In this document: positions 15,436-23,680 of the stretch, in pieces | Layout: every line of letters starts with the position of its first letter | Position numbering within the stretch: position 1 is the stretch's first letter | Origin: an uncultured beta proteobacterium | Lineage (GTDB): Bacteria > Pseudomonadota > Gammaproteobacteria > Burkholderiales > Burkholderiaceae_C | Direction of reading: 5' to 3' | DNA length: 36,566 nucleotides | Assembly (NCBI GenBank): GCA_903914175.1 | Contig: CAIWNX010000005.1 | Location: forward strand, 1 to 36,566 | The notes under the pieces: generated by a model | What the model was told of the DNA's origin: nothing | The model's database searches: none | Seen by the model: the letters and a program-made list of their open reading frames with translations, nothing else | Translations under genes and position numbers: made by a program

Positions 15436-15828
15436 TCAGTGCAGGGTGCGAGTGCCGCCGCTGGCGCTCAGCGCGTCGAGCACGAACATCGGAATGTCGG
15501 TGTCGAATTTCTCGCCGTCTTCGGCGACGCAAAAAAAGCTGCCGTGCATGGTGCCAGTGGCCGTGCGCAGACGCGTGCCGCTGGTGTACTCGAAAGACTG
15601 ACCCGGTTGCAGCAGCGGTTGCTGGCCGATCACGCCCAGACCCTTGACGCGCTCGGTGTGGCCCTTGGCGTCGTTGATGTTCCAGGTGCGCGAAATCAGT
15701 TGCGCCGCCACCTCGCCGACATTGGTAATGGTGATGGTGTAAGAGAATACGAACATTTCCTGCCCGGGCGAGGACTGCTCGGGAAGGTAGCGTGGCGCCA
15801 CAACGACGCGAAACTGGTACTTGGACAT
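15436..15828 (-). CDS. apaG: ApaG-domain protein
   Basis: 130 residues, the full size of ApaG. The family has a fibronectin-III-like beta fold, seen here as FVFSYTITITNVGEVAAQLI, SRTWNINDAKGHTERVKGLG and MHGSFFCVAEDGEKFDTDIP. It has been linked to Co/Mg efflux and to diadenosine tetraphosphate levels, but its biochemistry is unclear. It reads away from rpe with a 62-bp shared promoter region; both genes carry a -10-like hexamer 6 nt before ATG. It is followed after 32 bp by thiL. Confidence 0.94.
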   Translation of the reverse strand: MSKYQFRVVVAPRYLPEQSSPGQEMFVFSYTITITNVGEVAAQLISRTWNINDAKGHTERVKGLGVIGQQPLLQPGQSFEYTSGTRLRTATGTMHGSFFCVAEDGEKFDTDIPMFVLDALSASGGTRTLH

Positions 15829-15834
15829 GGTGCA

Positions 15835-15840
15835 ATCCTA
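15835..15840 (-). promoter_or_regulatory. apaG: -10-like TAGGAT, 6 nt before apaG start
   Basis: On the minus strand TAGGAT is followed by TGCACC and the apaG ATG. The spacing predicts a leaderless message. An alternative reading is that the AGGA within AGGATAGGAT is a Shine-Dalgarno sequence of a longer transcript. Confidence 0.35.
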
Positions 15841-15878
15841 TCCTGAAACACTGTGGCTCAATCTTGCTGCGGCCTGAC

Positions 15879-15884
15879 TAGAAT
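15879..15884 (+). promoter_or_regulatory. rpe: -10-like TAGAAT, 6 nt before rpe start
   Basis: TAGAAT is followed by CCCACC and the rpe ATG at 15891, with no Shine-Dalgarno. Initiation at the ATG would give a leaderless rpe mRNA. The identical hexamer and spacing precede the ArnT-like gene at 1377. Confidence 0.5.
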
Positions 15885-15890
15885 CCCACC

Positions 15891-16571
15891 ATGACCTACC
15901 GCATTGCTCCTTCCATTCTCTCGGCCGATTTCGCACGCCTGGGCGACGAGTTCAAAAACGTCATCGCCGCTGGCGTCGACTGGATTCACTTCGACGTCAT
16001 GGACAACCATTACGTGCCCAACCTCAGCTTCGGTCCGATGATCTGCAGTGCCTTGCGGCCGCACGCCAAAACCGCTGACGGCGTCGCGGTTCCGATCGAC
16101 GTGCACCTGATGGTGCAGCCGGTCGACGCGCTGGCCGCTGCCTTTGCCGAAGCGGGCGCGGATTTCATCAGCTTTCACCCGGATGCTTCGGGCCATGTAC
16201 ACCGCAGCATCCAGGCCATCAAGGCGCAGGGTTGCAAGGCTGGTCTGGTCTTCAACCCGGCGCAGCCGCTGGATGTGCTGGACTGGGTAATCGAGGACAT
16301 CGACCTGATTCTGATCATGAGCGTCAACCCCGGCTTTGGCGGTCAGGGCTTTATCGAGTCGAGCCTGCGCAAGATCGAGGATGTGCGCCGGCGCATCACG
16401 GCCAGCGGCAAGGACATTCGGCTCGAAGTGGATGGTGGCATCAAGGTAGACAACATCCGCCGCGTGGCCGATGCTGGTGCCGATACCTTTGTCGCCGGCA
16501 GCGCCATCTTTGGCAAGCCCGATTACAAAGCGGTGGTTGACGCGATGCGCGCTGCGCTGGCAGCGTCCTGA
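15891..16571 (+). CDS. rpe: Ribulose-phosphate 3-epimerase
   Basis: 226 residues, typical of Rpe. It interconverts ribulose 5-phosphate and xylulose 5-phosphate (pentose phosphate and Calvin cycles). TIM-barrel landmarks: [35 protein letters not shown] (metal-binding His and Asp), [23 protein letters not shown] and [12 protein letters not shown], with the C-terminal phosphate loop [11 protein letters not shown]. In many relatives, as I recall, it is followed directly by gph and trpE; here the T2SS block lies between. Confidence 0.97.
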   Translation: MTYRIAPSILSADFARLGDEFKNVIAAGVDWIHFDVMDNHYVPNLSFGPMICSALRPHAKTADGVAVPIDVHLMVQPVDALAAAFAEAGADFISFHPDASGHVHRSIQAIKAQGCKAGLVFNPAQPLDVLDWVIEDIDLILIMSVNPGFGGQGFIESSLRKIEDVRRRITASGKDIRLEVDGGIKVDNIRRVADAGADTFVAGSAIFGKPDYKAVVDAMRAALAAS

Positions 16572-16582
16572 ACCAGGAGGCT

Positions 16583-16711
16583 GTCATTGCGGCCCCGGAT
16601 CAGGTCCGGGGTTTCAGCACTCGCAATCCAGGGGGGCAGAAGGCATGGATGCCGGATCGGGTCCGGCATGACAAATCGGGATATGGATTGTCGCGCTGCG
16701 TTCGCAATGAC
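16583..16711. repeat. Double-hairpin intergenic repeat, copy B (expanded)
   Basis: It begins GTCATTGCGG and ends CGCAATGAC. It contains CCCCGGA/TCCGGGG (16593-16611, loop TCAGG) and ATGCCGGA/TCCGGCAT (16649-16669, loop TCGGG), followed by a third, less perfect unit with ATTG...CAAT around 16686-16708. It fills the 151-bp gap between the convergent rpe and hyi genes and is the longest of the three copies, apparently one-and-a-half elements joined. Confidence 0.75.
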
Positions 16712-16722
16712 GAGGCGCCGGC

Positions 16723-17520
16723 TCAGAGCCAGGGCTTGCGCCAGCTCAGGCCGGCTGAGGTGCCGCCGGGTTGCGCGCCGCGCGCCGGGTGGTACTCGCA
16801 ACCGATCCAGCCGCTGTAGCCCAGTTCGTCGAGCAGCGCGAACAGATAGGGGTAGTTGAGTTCGCCAAGGTCCGGCTCATGGCGCTCGGGCACACCGGCA
16901 ATCTGGATGTGGCCGACGCTTCCCGTGGGCAGGTACTGGCGCAGCTTCGTCGCCACATCGCCTTCGACGATCTGGCAGTGGTAGAGATCCATCTGCACTT
17001 TTAGATTGGGCGCGCCGACTTCCAGCAGCACAGCGTGCGCCTGGTCCTGGCGATTGAGGAAATAGCCCGGCATGTTGCGCGTGTTGATGGGCTCGATCAT
17101 GATTTCGACACCGCACCCGGCAGCCTGCTTCGCGGCCCAGCGCAAGCGCTCGGTATAGGTGGTTTGCAAGTCCGTTGCTGTGCTGCCGGCGGGCAACAAT
17201 CCGGCCATCACGTGGATGCGCGGACAGTTCAGCGCGGCTGCATAGTCGAGTGCCCGGCCAAGCCCGGACTGGAACTCGGCTTCGCGTGCCGGCAGGCAGG
17301 CCAGACCGCGCTCGCCAGCGTCCCAGTCGCCCGGTGGTGCGTTGAACAGCACCTGCTGCAAGTCATTGGCCTTCAGGCGTGCGGCGATCTCGCGCACATC
17401 GAAAGCGTAGGGGAACAGAAACTCAACTGCCTTGAAGCCGTCTTTGGCAGCGGCCTCGAAGCGATCAAGAAAATCGAACTCGGGGTAGAGCAGGGACAGG
17501 TTGGCGGCAAAGCGGGGCAT
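16723..17520 (-). CDS. hyi: Hydroxypyruvate isomerase family protein
   Basis: 265 residues from ATG 17520; the open frame goes on upstream without family sequence. The AP-endonuclease-2-like TIM barrel is seen in [73 protein letters not shown] and [10 protein letters not shown] (metal-binding Glu, Asp and His). Hyi interconverts hydroxypyruvate and tartronate semialdehyde in glyoxylate metabolism; the related OtnI acts on four-carbon acids. The usual partners gcl and glxR are not adjacent. It lies 34 bp downstream of gspC on the same strand. Start and family are firm, the exact substrate less so. Confidence 0.85.
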   Translation of the reverse strand: MPRFAANLSLLYPEFDFLDRFEAAAKDGFKAVEFLFPYAFDVREIAARLKANDLQQVLFNAPPGDWDAGERGLACLPAREAEFQSGLGRALDYAAALNCPRIHVMAGLLPAGSTATDLQTTYTERLRWAAKQAAGCGVEIMIEPINTRNMPGYFLNRQDQAHAVLLEVGAPNLKVQMDLYHCQIVEGDVATKLRQYLPTGSVGHIQIAGVPERHEPDLGELNYPYLFALLDELGYSGWIGCEYHPARGAQPGGTSAGLSWRKPWL

Positions 17521-17554
17521 GGGGCTTGTCCGGCACCTGAGCTGGCCTGGCCTG

Positions 17555-18133
17555 TTAATCGGTGCTGGGTCGGGCAGCCCGGTTGCGGGGCCTGGGCTCA
17601 GTCGAGTTTGCTGGCGCAGGCTCGGACCTGCTCTCGATCTTGCTTTCCAGGGCGCTGTCGGTCTTGGTTGGTGCCTTGCTTTCGCTGCGTGCCAGCGCCG
17701 GCAACTCCAGTGTGAAGGCGGCCGGTGCATCCTGCCTTGCGCCCAGCGCCGCGCTGCGGGTGCTCACCGACTGCAGGATCAGGGCGTCGCTGACGGCGGT
17801 CCCGACCCGGTACGGCCTGGCGGGCTGGCCATCTGTGGCAATCAGCGCGTAACCGCTGTTGGCGCCGCTGGCAACGACGCCGGTCAGCTTGAAGCGGTTG
17901 GCTGCGCGCTCCGACACAGAGGCCACGACGGCGACTTGACCGCCGCCGAGCAGGCGCGCCACGATTTGTGGATCGGTCTGCACTGGTGCGCTGATGGTCG
18001 GTGCCGCACTGGGTGTCGTGCTTGCGCCAGCAGTCCATTTCAATGCCCAATAGGTGGCGCTGGCGGCCGCCAGCGCGGCTAGCAGGAAAGTGGCGATTCT
18101 CAGCCACCAGATGCCAAACGAAAATGTCTTCAT
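17555..18133 (-). CDS. gspC: Type II secretion system protein GspC
   Basis: 192 residues. A single N-terminal membrane helix (about 9-29) is followed by the periplasmic homology region (about 50-125, with [47 protein letters not shown]). A charged Pro/Ser/Glu-rich tail replaces the PDZ domain of longer GspC proteins. GspC links the inner-membrane platform to the secretin GspD. The open frame extends upstream over gspG and gspH, but the conserved protein starts at 18133. It is transcribed away from the rest of the cluster, opposite gspG. Confidence 0.85.
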   Translation of the reverse strand: MKTFSFGIWWLRIATFLLAALAAASATYWALKWTAGASTTPSAAPTISAPVQTDPQIVARLLGGGQVAVVASVSERAANRFKLTGVVASGANSGYALIATDGQPARPYRVGTAVSDALILQSVSTRSAALGARQDAPAAFTLELPALARSESKAPTKTDSALESKIESRSEPAPANSTEPRPRNRAARPSTD

Positions 18134-18139
18134 GGAACG

Positions 18140-18145
18140 ATTATC
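18140..18145 (-). promoter_or_regulatory. gspC: -10-like GATAAT, 6 nt before gspC start
   Basis: On the minus strand GATAAT (5 of 6 consensus) is followed by CGTTCC and the gspC ATG. There is no Shine-Dalgarno. The 48-bp divergent gap to gspG must also hold the promoter of the main gsp operon; the best plus-strand candidates (TATCAT at 18142, TACAAA at 18162) are weak. Confidence 0.45.
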
Positions 18146-18181
18146 ATAGAAGCGACCCAGATACAAAAGTGATGCCAGCCC

Positions 18182-18625
18182 ATGAAAGCTAATTCCTCTC
18201 CTTTGCGCAACGCCATTCAACGCGGCTTTACCCTGATTGAACTGATGGTGGTGCTGCTGATCATCGGCGTGCTGGCAGCGCTGATTGTGCCCAATGTGCT
18301 GGACCGCGCCGATGACGCGCGCGTTACCGCTGCCAAGACCGATGTACACAACCTGATGCAGGCGCTCAAGCTTTACAAACTCGACAACCAGCGCTACCCG
18401 ACAGCTGAACAGGGTTTGCCGGCGCTGCTGACCAAACCCACGACGGCGCCGGTGCCGCCGAACTGGAAATCCTATCTCGACGTGTTGCCCAACGACCCCT
18501 GGGGCAAGCCCTATGTCTATCTCAACCCCGGCGTCAAGGGTGAGGTCGATGTGATGTCCCTGGGCGCCGACGGACAAGCCGGTGGCGAGGGCAAAAATGC
18601 AGACATTGGCAGCTGGCAACCCTAA
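18182..18625 (+). CDS. gspG: Type II secretion major pseudopilin GspG
   Basis: 147 residues. The prepilin leader ends at Gly (NAIQRG|FTLIELMVVLLIIGVLAAL), with Glu at mature position 5 and a long N-terminal helix. The C-terminal part has the GspG hallmarks KLYKLDNQRYPTAEQGLPAL, NDPWGKPYVYLNPG and VMSLGADGQAGGEG with the calcium-site aspartate. GspG builds the pseudopilus that pushes substrates through the secretin. A prepilin peptidase encoded elsewhere must process it. It is first of the plus-strand gsp run and overlaps gspH. Confidence 0.97.
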   Translation: MKANSSPLRNAIQRGFTLIELMVVLLIIGVLAALIVPNVLDRADDARVTAAKTDVHNLMQALKLYKLDNQRYPTAEQGLPALLTKPTTAPVPPNWKSYLDVLPNDPWGKPYVYLNPGVKGEVDVMSLGADGQAGGEGKNADIGSWQP

Positions 18626-19073
18626 GCGGCGACCCACCGGTTTTACGCTGCTGGAGTTGCTGGTGGTGATGGCCATCGTGGCCTTGGTTTCGGCCGGCGT
18701 CGGTTTTGCCATGCGCGATGCCTCGCAGACGCAGCTTGAGCGTGACGCCGATCGTCTGAGTGCCTTGCTTGAATCAGCACGCGCGCGCTCCCGTGTGACC
18801 GGCGTTGCGGTGCGCTGGTACGCCAATGCAGAAGGCTTTCGCTTCGAAGGATTGGAAACTGACGCCTTGGTGCAAGCCTGGCTCGATCCCGATACCCGCG
18901 TCGCTGGTGCGTCCGACATGACCGACGCCGGCGCGACAGCGACTTTGTCGCTCGGGCCCGAACCGATCATCGGCGCGCAGGCGGTGGTCCTGGTCTCCAA
19001 ATCACGGGCCGGGCGCAGCGTGCGTCTGGCGACCGACGGTCTGCGTCCTTTTTCAGTGCAAGCGGCGCCGTGA
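18597..19073 (+). CDS. gspH: Type II secretion minor pseudopilin GspH
   Basis: 158 residues from ATG 18597 (an in-frame ATG at 18582 would add five). The leader MQTLAAGNPKRRPTG precedes FTLLELLVVMAIVALVSAGV. The rest matches GspH: ERDADRLSALLESARARSRV, VRWYANAEGFRFEG and a final SVRLATDGLRPF. It is a minor pseudopilin of the pseudopilus tip. The start lies 29 nt inside gspG and the stop overlaps the gspI GTG. Confidence 0.88.
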   Translation: MQTLAAGNPKRRPTGFTLLELLVVMAIVALVSAGVGFAMRDASQTQLERDADRLSALLESARARSRVTGVAVRWYANAEGFRFEGLETDALVQAWLDPDTRVAGASDMTDAGATATLSLGPEPIIGAQAVVLVSKSRAGRSVRLATDGLRPFSVQAAP

Positions 19074-19435
19074 AGATGCGCGCTGTGCAGCGTGGTTTTA
19101 CCCTGGTCGAGGTGCTGGTGGCGCTGGGCATTGTGGCCATTACGCTGATGGCCGGCATGCAGGCCACCGGCGCCCTGACGCGCAACGCGCAGCGTCAGTC
19201 GGACCTGCTGCTCGCGCAAATGTGCGCCGAAAACGAACTCATCAGGATTCGTCTGGCGCGGCAGATGCCCGGTGTTGGTGACAGCAGCATCAGCTGTCAG
19301 CAGGCCGGTCTGGCATTGAATGTGGCGCTGGCGGTGCGCCCCACGCCAAACCCGAATTTTCTGCGCATTGATGCGCAGGTCTTCAAGGACGCGGACCCGG
19401 TGCTGCGCCTGTCCACCGTGCTGGGGCGCTACTGA
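19070..19435 (+). CDS. gspI: Type II secretion minor pseudopilin GspI
   Basis: 121 residues from a GTG in GTGA overlapping the gspH stop; an ATG two codons on (19076) is an equal alternative. The leader MKMRAVQRG precedes FTLVEVLVALGIVAITLMAG; NELIRIRLARQMPG and the C-terminal DADPVLRLSTVLGRY are GspI-like. GspI nucleates the GspI-J-K tip complex. The stop overlaps the gspJ ATG by 1 nt. Confidence 0.92.
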   Translation: MKMRAVQRGFTLVEVLVALGIVAITLMAGMQATGALTRNAQRQSDLLLAQMCAENELIRIRLARQMPGVGDSSISCQQAGLALNVALAVRPTPNPNFLRIDAQVFKDADPVLRLSTVLGRY

Positions 19436-20094
19436 TGCGCGCGCGCGGCTTTACGCTGATCGAACTGCTGGTGGCCGTCGGTCTGATGGCGTTGATGGCA
19501 GCTTTGAGTTGGCGCGGGCTCGACGGCATGACGCGCGCACAGACGCAGATGCGCCAGCATTCCGACGATGTGCTGGCGCTGCAGGCCGGTCTGGGCCAGT
19601 GGGGCACCGATCTGGACGCGCTGCTGTCACCGCCCGAGGCCGGTGCCAGCGACAAGTTTTCGATTTTGGACTGGGATGGCCGCGCCCTGCGCCTGCTGCG
19701 CCGTGGCGCGGACCCGACTGCGGGTCTGGTGGTGGTGGCCTGGTCGCGTCGCGTCGTCGATGGCGCTGGCCAGTGGTTGCGTTGGCAGTCACCGCCACTG
19801 CGGACTCGCGCCGAGCGTGAACTGGCGTGGCAAAGAGCGGCGCAGTGGGCGCAAAGCCCGATGGCCGACGACGCGCAACGCGAAGTGGGCGTTGCCAGGA
19901 TCGATCAGTGGCAGATTTTTTTCTTTCGCAAAGACGCCTGGAGCAATCCGCTCTCCAGCGCCGAGGTTGCGGGCGACGGCAAAACCGATTTGCCCGACGG
20001 TATTCGCCTCGTCCTGACGCTGGCACCGGGTCAGGCCCTGGGCGGCACGCTTACGCGCGACTGGATTCGCCCCGGTGTGGGGGGTGGAAAATGA
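19435..20094 (+). CDS. gspJ: Type II secretion minor pseudopilin GspJ
   Basis: 219 residues. Very short leader MRARG, then FTLIELLVAVGLMALMAALS. Body segments SWRGLDGMTRAQTQMRQHSD, RALRLLRRGADPTAGLVVVA and DAWSNPLSS fit GspJ. It is a minor pseudopilin of the tip complex with GspI and GspK. ATGA overlap with gspK downstream. Confidence 0.92.
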   Translation: MRARGFTLIELLVAVGLMALMAALSWRGLDGMTRAQTQMRQHSDDVLALQAGLGQWGTDLDALLSPPEAGASDKFSILDWDGRALRLLRRGADPTAGLVVVAWSRRVVDGAGQWLRWQSPPLRTRAERELAWQRAAQWAQSPMADDAQREVGVARIDQWQIFFFRKDAWSNPLSSAEVAGDGKTDLPDGIRLVLTLAPGQALGGTLTRDWIRPGVGGGK

Positions 20095-21083
20095 CGCACG
20101 TGAAGGCGCACGCTGGCCGCTCAGCGCAGCACGGCGCTGCCATTCTGACGGCGATGTTGACCGTGGTACTGGTGGCCAGTCTGGCGGCCAGCACACTTTG
20201 GTTGCAGTGGCGCGGCATCGAGGTCGAAGCGGCCGAGCGCAACCGCACGCAGGCGGCCTGGGTGCTCACCGGTGCGCTCGACTGGGCGCGCCTGATTCTG
20301 CGCGAAGACGCCCGCAAAGGCGGCGCTGACCATCTGGCCGAACCCTGGGCCGTGCCGCTGGAACAGGCGCGGTTGTCAACCTTCCTGGCCGCTGATCGCG
20401 ATGCATCGAGCGAAGACGTGACCGCGGATGCATTTTTGTCGGGGCAGATCGTTGATCTGCAATCGCGCCTCAATGTCCGCAACCTGGTGCAAGGCGGCAA
20501 GCTCAACGAGCCCAGCCGGGCGGCATTTGCGCGCCTGTTTGAACTGCTGGACCTGCCTGAGCCCGAACTCGAGTTGCTGGTGGACAACCTGCGGCTGAGC
20601 CAGATACAGGACAGCACGGCCGACAATCCAAGTCGGCGCAGCCTGCCGCTGGCGCCGCAGGAGTTCGATCAGTTGACTTGGGTCGGCCTGTCGGCGCCGA
20701 CCCTGGCGCGCCTGCGCCCCTATGTCACGCTGCTGCCGGCGCTGACGCCCGTCAATCTCAATACGGCGCCGGTCGAGGTTGTTTATGCCTGTGTTGCCGC
20801 GTTTGACATGGCCGATGCCACGCGCCTGGTGCGCGCGCGCAGCCTGTCGCATCTGAGCAGCATCGAGGACGCCGCCAAGGCCTCGGGCAATCTGGCGGCC
20901 AAGTTCGACAGCGCACAGCACAGCGTGATGACGCGCTTCTTCGAAGTGCGCGGCACCCTGCAACTCGATCAGACGACGGTGCAGGAACAGTCTGTGGTGC
21001 AGCGCGATCCCGGCGATGCGATGAAGGTGACAACCTGGTCGCGCCGGCGCAGTGCAGCACTGCCGGGTGCGCCTTTACAATGA
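20091..21083 (+). CDS. gspK: Type II secretion minor pseudopilin GspK
   Basis: 330 residues from ATG 20091 in ATGA; the open frame extends upstream, but the leader HAGRSAQHG|AAILTAMLTV fixes the start. As usual for GspK, the Glu at mature position 5 is missing. The large domain carries GQIVDLQSRLNVRNLVQGGK (metal-binding region) and TPVNLNTAPVEVVYACVAAF. GspK caps the pseudopilus tip. It ends at 21083 next to a TACAAT that could help express gspL. Confidence 0.92.
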   Translation: MTHVKAHAGRSAQHGAAILTAMLTVVLVASLAASTLWLQWRGIEVEAAERNRTQAAWVLTGALDWARLILREDARKGGADHLAEPWAVPLEQARLSTFLAADRDASSEDVTADAFLSGQIVDLQSRLNVRNLVQGGKLNEPSRAAFARLFELLDLPEPELELLVDNLRLSQIQDSTADNPSRRSLPLAPQEFDQLTWVGLSAPTLARLRPYVTLLPALTPVNLNTAPVEVVYACVAAFDMADATRLVRARSLSHLSSIEDAAKASGNLAAKFDSAQHSVMTRFFEVRGTLQLDQTTVQEQSVVQRDPGDAMKVTTWSRRRSAALPGAPLQ

Positions 21084-21099
21084 GCGCCGAGACCCGCGC

Positions 21100-22326
21100 A
21101 TGACCATTCTGATCGTTACCCTTCCCGCTGAGCCAGCCGATGCTGCGGCCGTCTACGACTACGTTCTGAGCGCCGATGGCAGCACGCTGACCGAGCAATC
21201 GCGTGCCGGGTTGGCGCTGCTGCCGCAACTCGGTAGCACGGACGAGGTGGTGGCGCTGGTGAGCGCGGACAAGCTGTCCTGGCACCAGGTGCAACTGCCC
21301 AAAGGCAGTCTGGGGCGGCGTTTTACCAGCGATGGTGGCGCACCGCGTCTGCGCGCCGTGCTCGAAGGGCTGCTGGAAGACCAGTTGCTCGACGAGACCG
21401 CGCAACTCCACTTTGCGATTGAGCCCAAACCCGACGCCGATGCACCGGTCTGGGTCGCGGTGTGCGACCGGGCCTGGCTGCGTTCTGCCTTGCAGGCGCT
21501 TGAGCAGTCCGGACGCGCCGTCAGCCGCATCGTGCCCGAGTTCGCTCCTGATTCACTTGGCGACGAACTGTGCGTGCTGGGCGAGCCGCAACACGCCAGC
21601 CTGGTTTTTTCCCGCGCCGGTGGTGTTGCGGTCTGGCCCCTGTCGAAATCGTCGGTGGCGCTGCTTAATTGGCCGGCGACGCAGCCGGTCGTGGCCGAGC
21701 CTGCGGTTGCCGCCTTGGCCGAGCAGTTGTTCGCTCGCAATGTGACTTTGCAGCAGGCCGGGCAGCGGCGCTTGCAGTCCTTGCGTTCGGCCTGGGATCT
21801 GGCCCAGTTTGAGATGGCCAATTCAAGCGGCGCGCGCACGCGCAAGCGCCTGTCGGAATGGGTTGGCAATCTGCTGCGTGCACCGCGCTGGCGTGCCGCT
21901 CGTTATGCCTTGTTGGCCCTGCTGCTGGTGAATCTGGCGGGTCTGAATGCCTGGGCCTGGCGCGAGCAGTCGGCTTTGCGCACACAGCGCGCTGCTGTCA
22001 ATGAGATCCTGACGCGCACTTTTCCGCAGGTGCGGGTGGTGGTTGATCCACTGGTGCAGATGAGCAAGGAAGTCGCTGTGCTGCAGCAGACCAGCGGCAG
22101 CACATCGGCGCGCGACATGGAGGTGATGATGGGCGTTTTCGGCGCGTTTGCAGCGCCCACGGTAACGCCGACGGCGCTGGAATTTTCCGCTGGGGAATTG
22201 CGCCTCAAGGGGCTCAAGCTTAAGCCCGAGGAAATCAGCGCGATTGCTTTCCGGCTCAAGCCGCTCGGCTACACGGCCAGCGTCGAAGGTGACAGCGTGC
22301 TGATGAAACAGGGGGTGGCGCCATGA
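21100..22326 (+). CDS. gspL: Type II secretion system protein GspL
   Basis: 408 residues. The N-terminal cytoplasmic actin-like region (about 1-250) would bind the ATPase GspE; a membrane helix lies at about 267-287 (YALLALLLVNLAGLNAWAWR) and a periplasmic ferredoxin-like domain follows. ATG 21100 begins MTILIVTLPAE, matching the family; an earlier ATG at 21052 lies inside gspK. TACAAT at 21076-21081, 18 nt ahead, is a possible internal promoter. The stop overlaps the gspM start. Confidence 0.9.
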   Translation: MTILIVTLPAEPADAAAVYDYVLSADGSTLTEQSRAGLALLPQLGSTDEVVALVSADKLSWHQVQLPKGSLGRRFTSDGGAPRLRAVLEGLLEDQLLDETAQLHFAIEPKPDADAPVWVAVCDRAWLRSALQALEQSGRAVSRIVPEFAPDSLGDELCVLGEPQHASLVFSRAGGVAVWPLSKSSVALLNWPATQPVVAEPAVAALAEQLFARNVTLQQAGQRRLQSLRSAWDLAQFEMANSSGARTRKRLSEWVGNLLRAPRWRAARYALLALLLVNLAGLNAWAWREQSALRTQRAAVNEILTRTFPQVRVVVDPLVQMSKEVAVLQQTSGSTSARDMEVMMGVFGAFAAPTVTPTALEFSAGELRLKGLKLKPEEISAIAFRLKPLGYTASVEGDSVLMKQGVAP

Positions 22327-22811
22327 CGGTCATGTCCGAGTTGCGCCAACGCTGGCAGGCAGTGTCGGCGCGTGAGCAGCGCCTGGTGCTGGCGGCCGCG
22401 CTGCTGGTGACGCTGGCGCTGCTGTGGTGGATTGGCGTGGCGCCGGCCCTGAGTACGCTGCGTTCGGCGCAGAACCAGCGTCAGCAACTCGACATGCAGT
22501 TGCAAGAAATGCAGCGCTTGCAGGTGCAGGCCCAGGCTTTGCAGGCGCAACCGCGCATCGCGGTTGAGGAAGCGCGACGCCTGCTCGAAGCCTCTGTCAA
22601 GCCGCTGGGCGCGAGCGCGCAACTGGCGCTCTCGGGTGATCGGGTGAGCGTCACTTTCAAGGCAATTTCCGCCGATGCCCTGACGCAGTGGCTGGTGCAG
22701 GCGCGGGCGAACGCGCGCGCCGTGCCGATTGAAGCGCGTTTGTCGCGCAACGCTGCCGGCAGCTGGGACGGCGTGCTGATGTTCTCACCCGGTAGTGCGC
22801 CGCCGCGTTAG
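22323..22811 (+). CDS. gspM: Type II secretion system protein GspM
   Basis: 162 residues: a short cytoplasmic N-terminus, one membrane helix (about 20-38, QRLVLAAALLVTLALLWWIG), a coiled-coil-like stretch rich in Gln/Leu (about 48-75) and a periplasmic ferredoxin-like domain. GspM partners GspL in the inner-membrane platform. The start is the ATG in ATGA at the end of gspL; a second in-frame ATG lies at 22332. Confidence 0.9.
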   Translation: MTVMSELRQRWQAVSAREQRLVLAAALLVTLALLWWIGVAPALSTLRSAQNQRQQLDMQLQEMQRLQVQAQALQAQPRIAVEEARRLLEASVKPLGASAQLALSGDRVSVTFKAISADALTQWLVQARANARAVPIEARLSRNAAGSWDGVLMFSPGSAPPR

Positions 22812-22867
22812 CGTCTGCGCTGCGCTTGCCCACCCCGCCGACCGGCTTTCATCGCATCGATACCCGA

Positions 22868-23674
22868 ATGTCCCGTATCAAGTCAGCACCGCGATCGACC
22901 CGTCAAGTCAGCGCGCCCTGGGCCTGGGCCCGCGCTGGCGCGTTGCTCGGCTTGTTGCTGGCGCTGAGCTTTAACACGCCGGCGCTCTGGTTTACCGGGC
23001 CTTTGCAGCAAAGCCTGGGTGGGCGCGTGGTTCTGGAGGACGCCCGGGGTTCGCTCTGGAACGGCTCGGCACGCCTGCTGCTCTCGGGCGGCGCCGGCAG
23101 TCGCGACGCAGCAGCCCTGCCGGGTCGGCTGGTCTGGTCGGTGCGACCCAGCAGTCAGGGCCTGGCGGTTGCGTTGCAGGCGGATTGCTGCATGCAGCAA
23201 GCCTGGCATTTGAGCGTACAGCCACGTTGGGGTGGCGCGCGGCTGGTGCTGTCTGACAGTTTGTCGCAGTGGCCTGCGCAGTGGCTCACCGGCCTGGGCA
23301 CGCCCTGGAATACCGTGCAGCCACAGGGTCAAATCACGCTGGCCACACAAAACCTGGTAGTTGAATGGGCGGCGGGTCGATTGCTGCTGGCCGGGCGCGC
23401 GCAAATCGATGCCGCCAAGATTTCTTCGCGCCTGTCGACCATCAAGCCGATGGGCAGCTACCGCATCACCTTGCTCGGTGGCGCGACGCCGAGTCTGGCG
23501 CTCGAGACGCTGGAGGGCAGTCTACAATTGTCGGGCAACGGCCAATGGGTCGGTTCACGGTTGCGGTTTGAAGGCTTGGCCAGCGCCGCGCCGGATCGTC
23601 TTGAAGCCTTGTCCAATCTTCTGAACATCATCGGGCGTCGCGACGGCCCACGTTCCATCATCAAAGTGGGTTGA
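22868..23674 (+). CDS. gspN: Type II secretion system protein GspN
   Basis: 268 residues from ATG 22868 (MSRIKSAPR). A TTG 14 codons earlier is possible but less likely. A single membrane helix (about 20-40) is followed by a periplasmic domain opening FTGPLQQSLGGRVVLEDARG, then SLWNGSARLLLSGG, characteristic of GspN. Its role in secretion is accessory; it is present in only some T2SS. It lies between gspM and gspD with short gaps. Confidence 0.88.
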   Translation: MSRIKSAPRSTRQVSAPWAWARAGALLGLLLALSFNTPALWFTGPLQQSLGGRVVLEDARGSLWNGSARLLLSGGAGSRDAAALPGRLVWSVRPSSQGLAVALQADCCMQQAWHLSVQPRWGGARLVLSDSLSQWPAQWLTGLGTPWNTVQPQGQITLATQNLVVEWAAGRLLLAGRAQIDAAKISSRLSTIKPMGSYRITLLGGATPSLALETLEGSLQLSGNGQWVGSRLRFEGLASAAPDRLEALSNLLNIIGRRDGPRSIIKVG

Positions 23675-23680
23675 ATCGGT

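Noticed and set aside
13802..15601. 599-codon open frame on the plus strand
   Set aside because: It is antisense to pncC, pgpA, thiL and apaG, all with clear family motifs; the translation is Gln/Arg-rich with no recognisable domain, an effect of GC-rich codon use.
15404..15835. Upstream extension of thiL to a 468-residue protein
   Set aside because: The extension is an alternate frame of apaG; the conserved ThiL start GEFELI is at the GTG at 15403.
18134..19219. Upstream extension of gspC to a 554-residue protein
   Set aside because: The extension is antisense to gspG and gspH; GspC starts with its membrane helix at 18133.
23521..23534. CTACAATTG inside gspN as promoter for gspD
   Set aside because: It lies about 150 nt before gspD within coding sequence and has no supporting -35; left unassigned.
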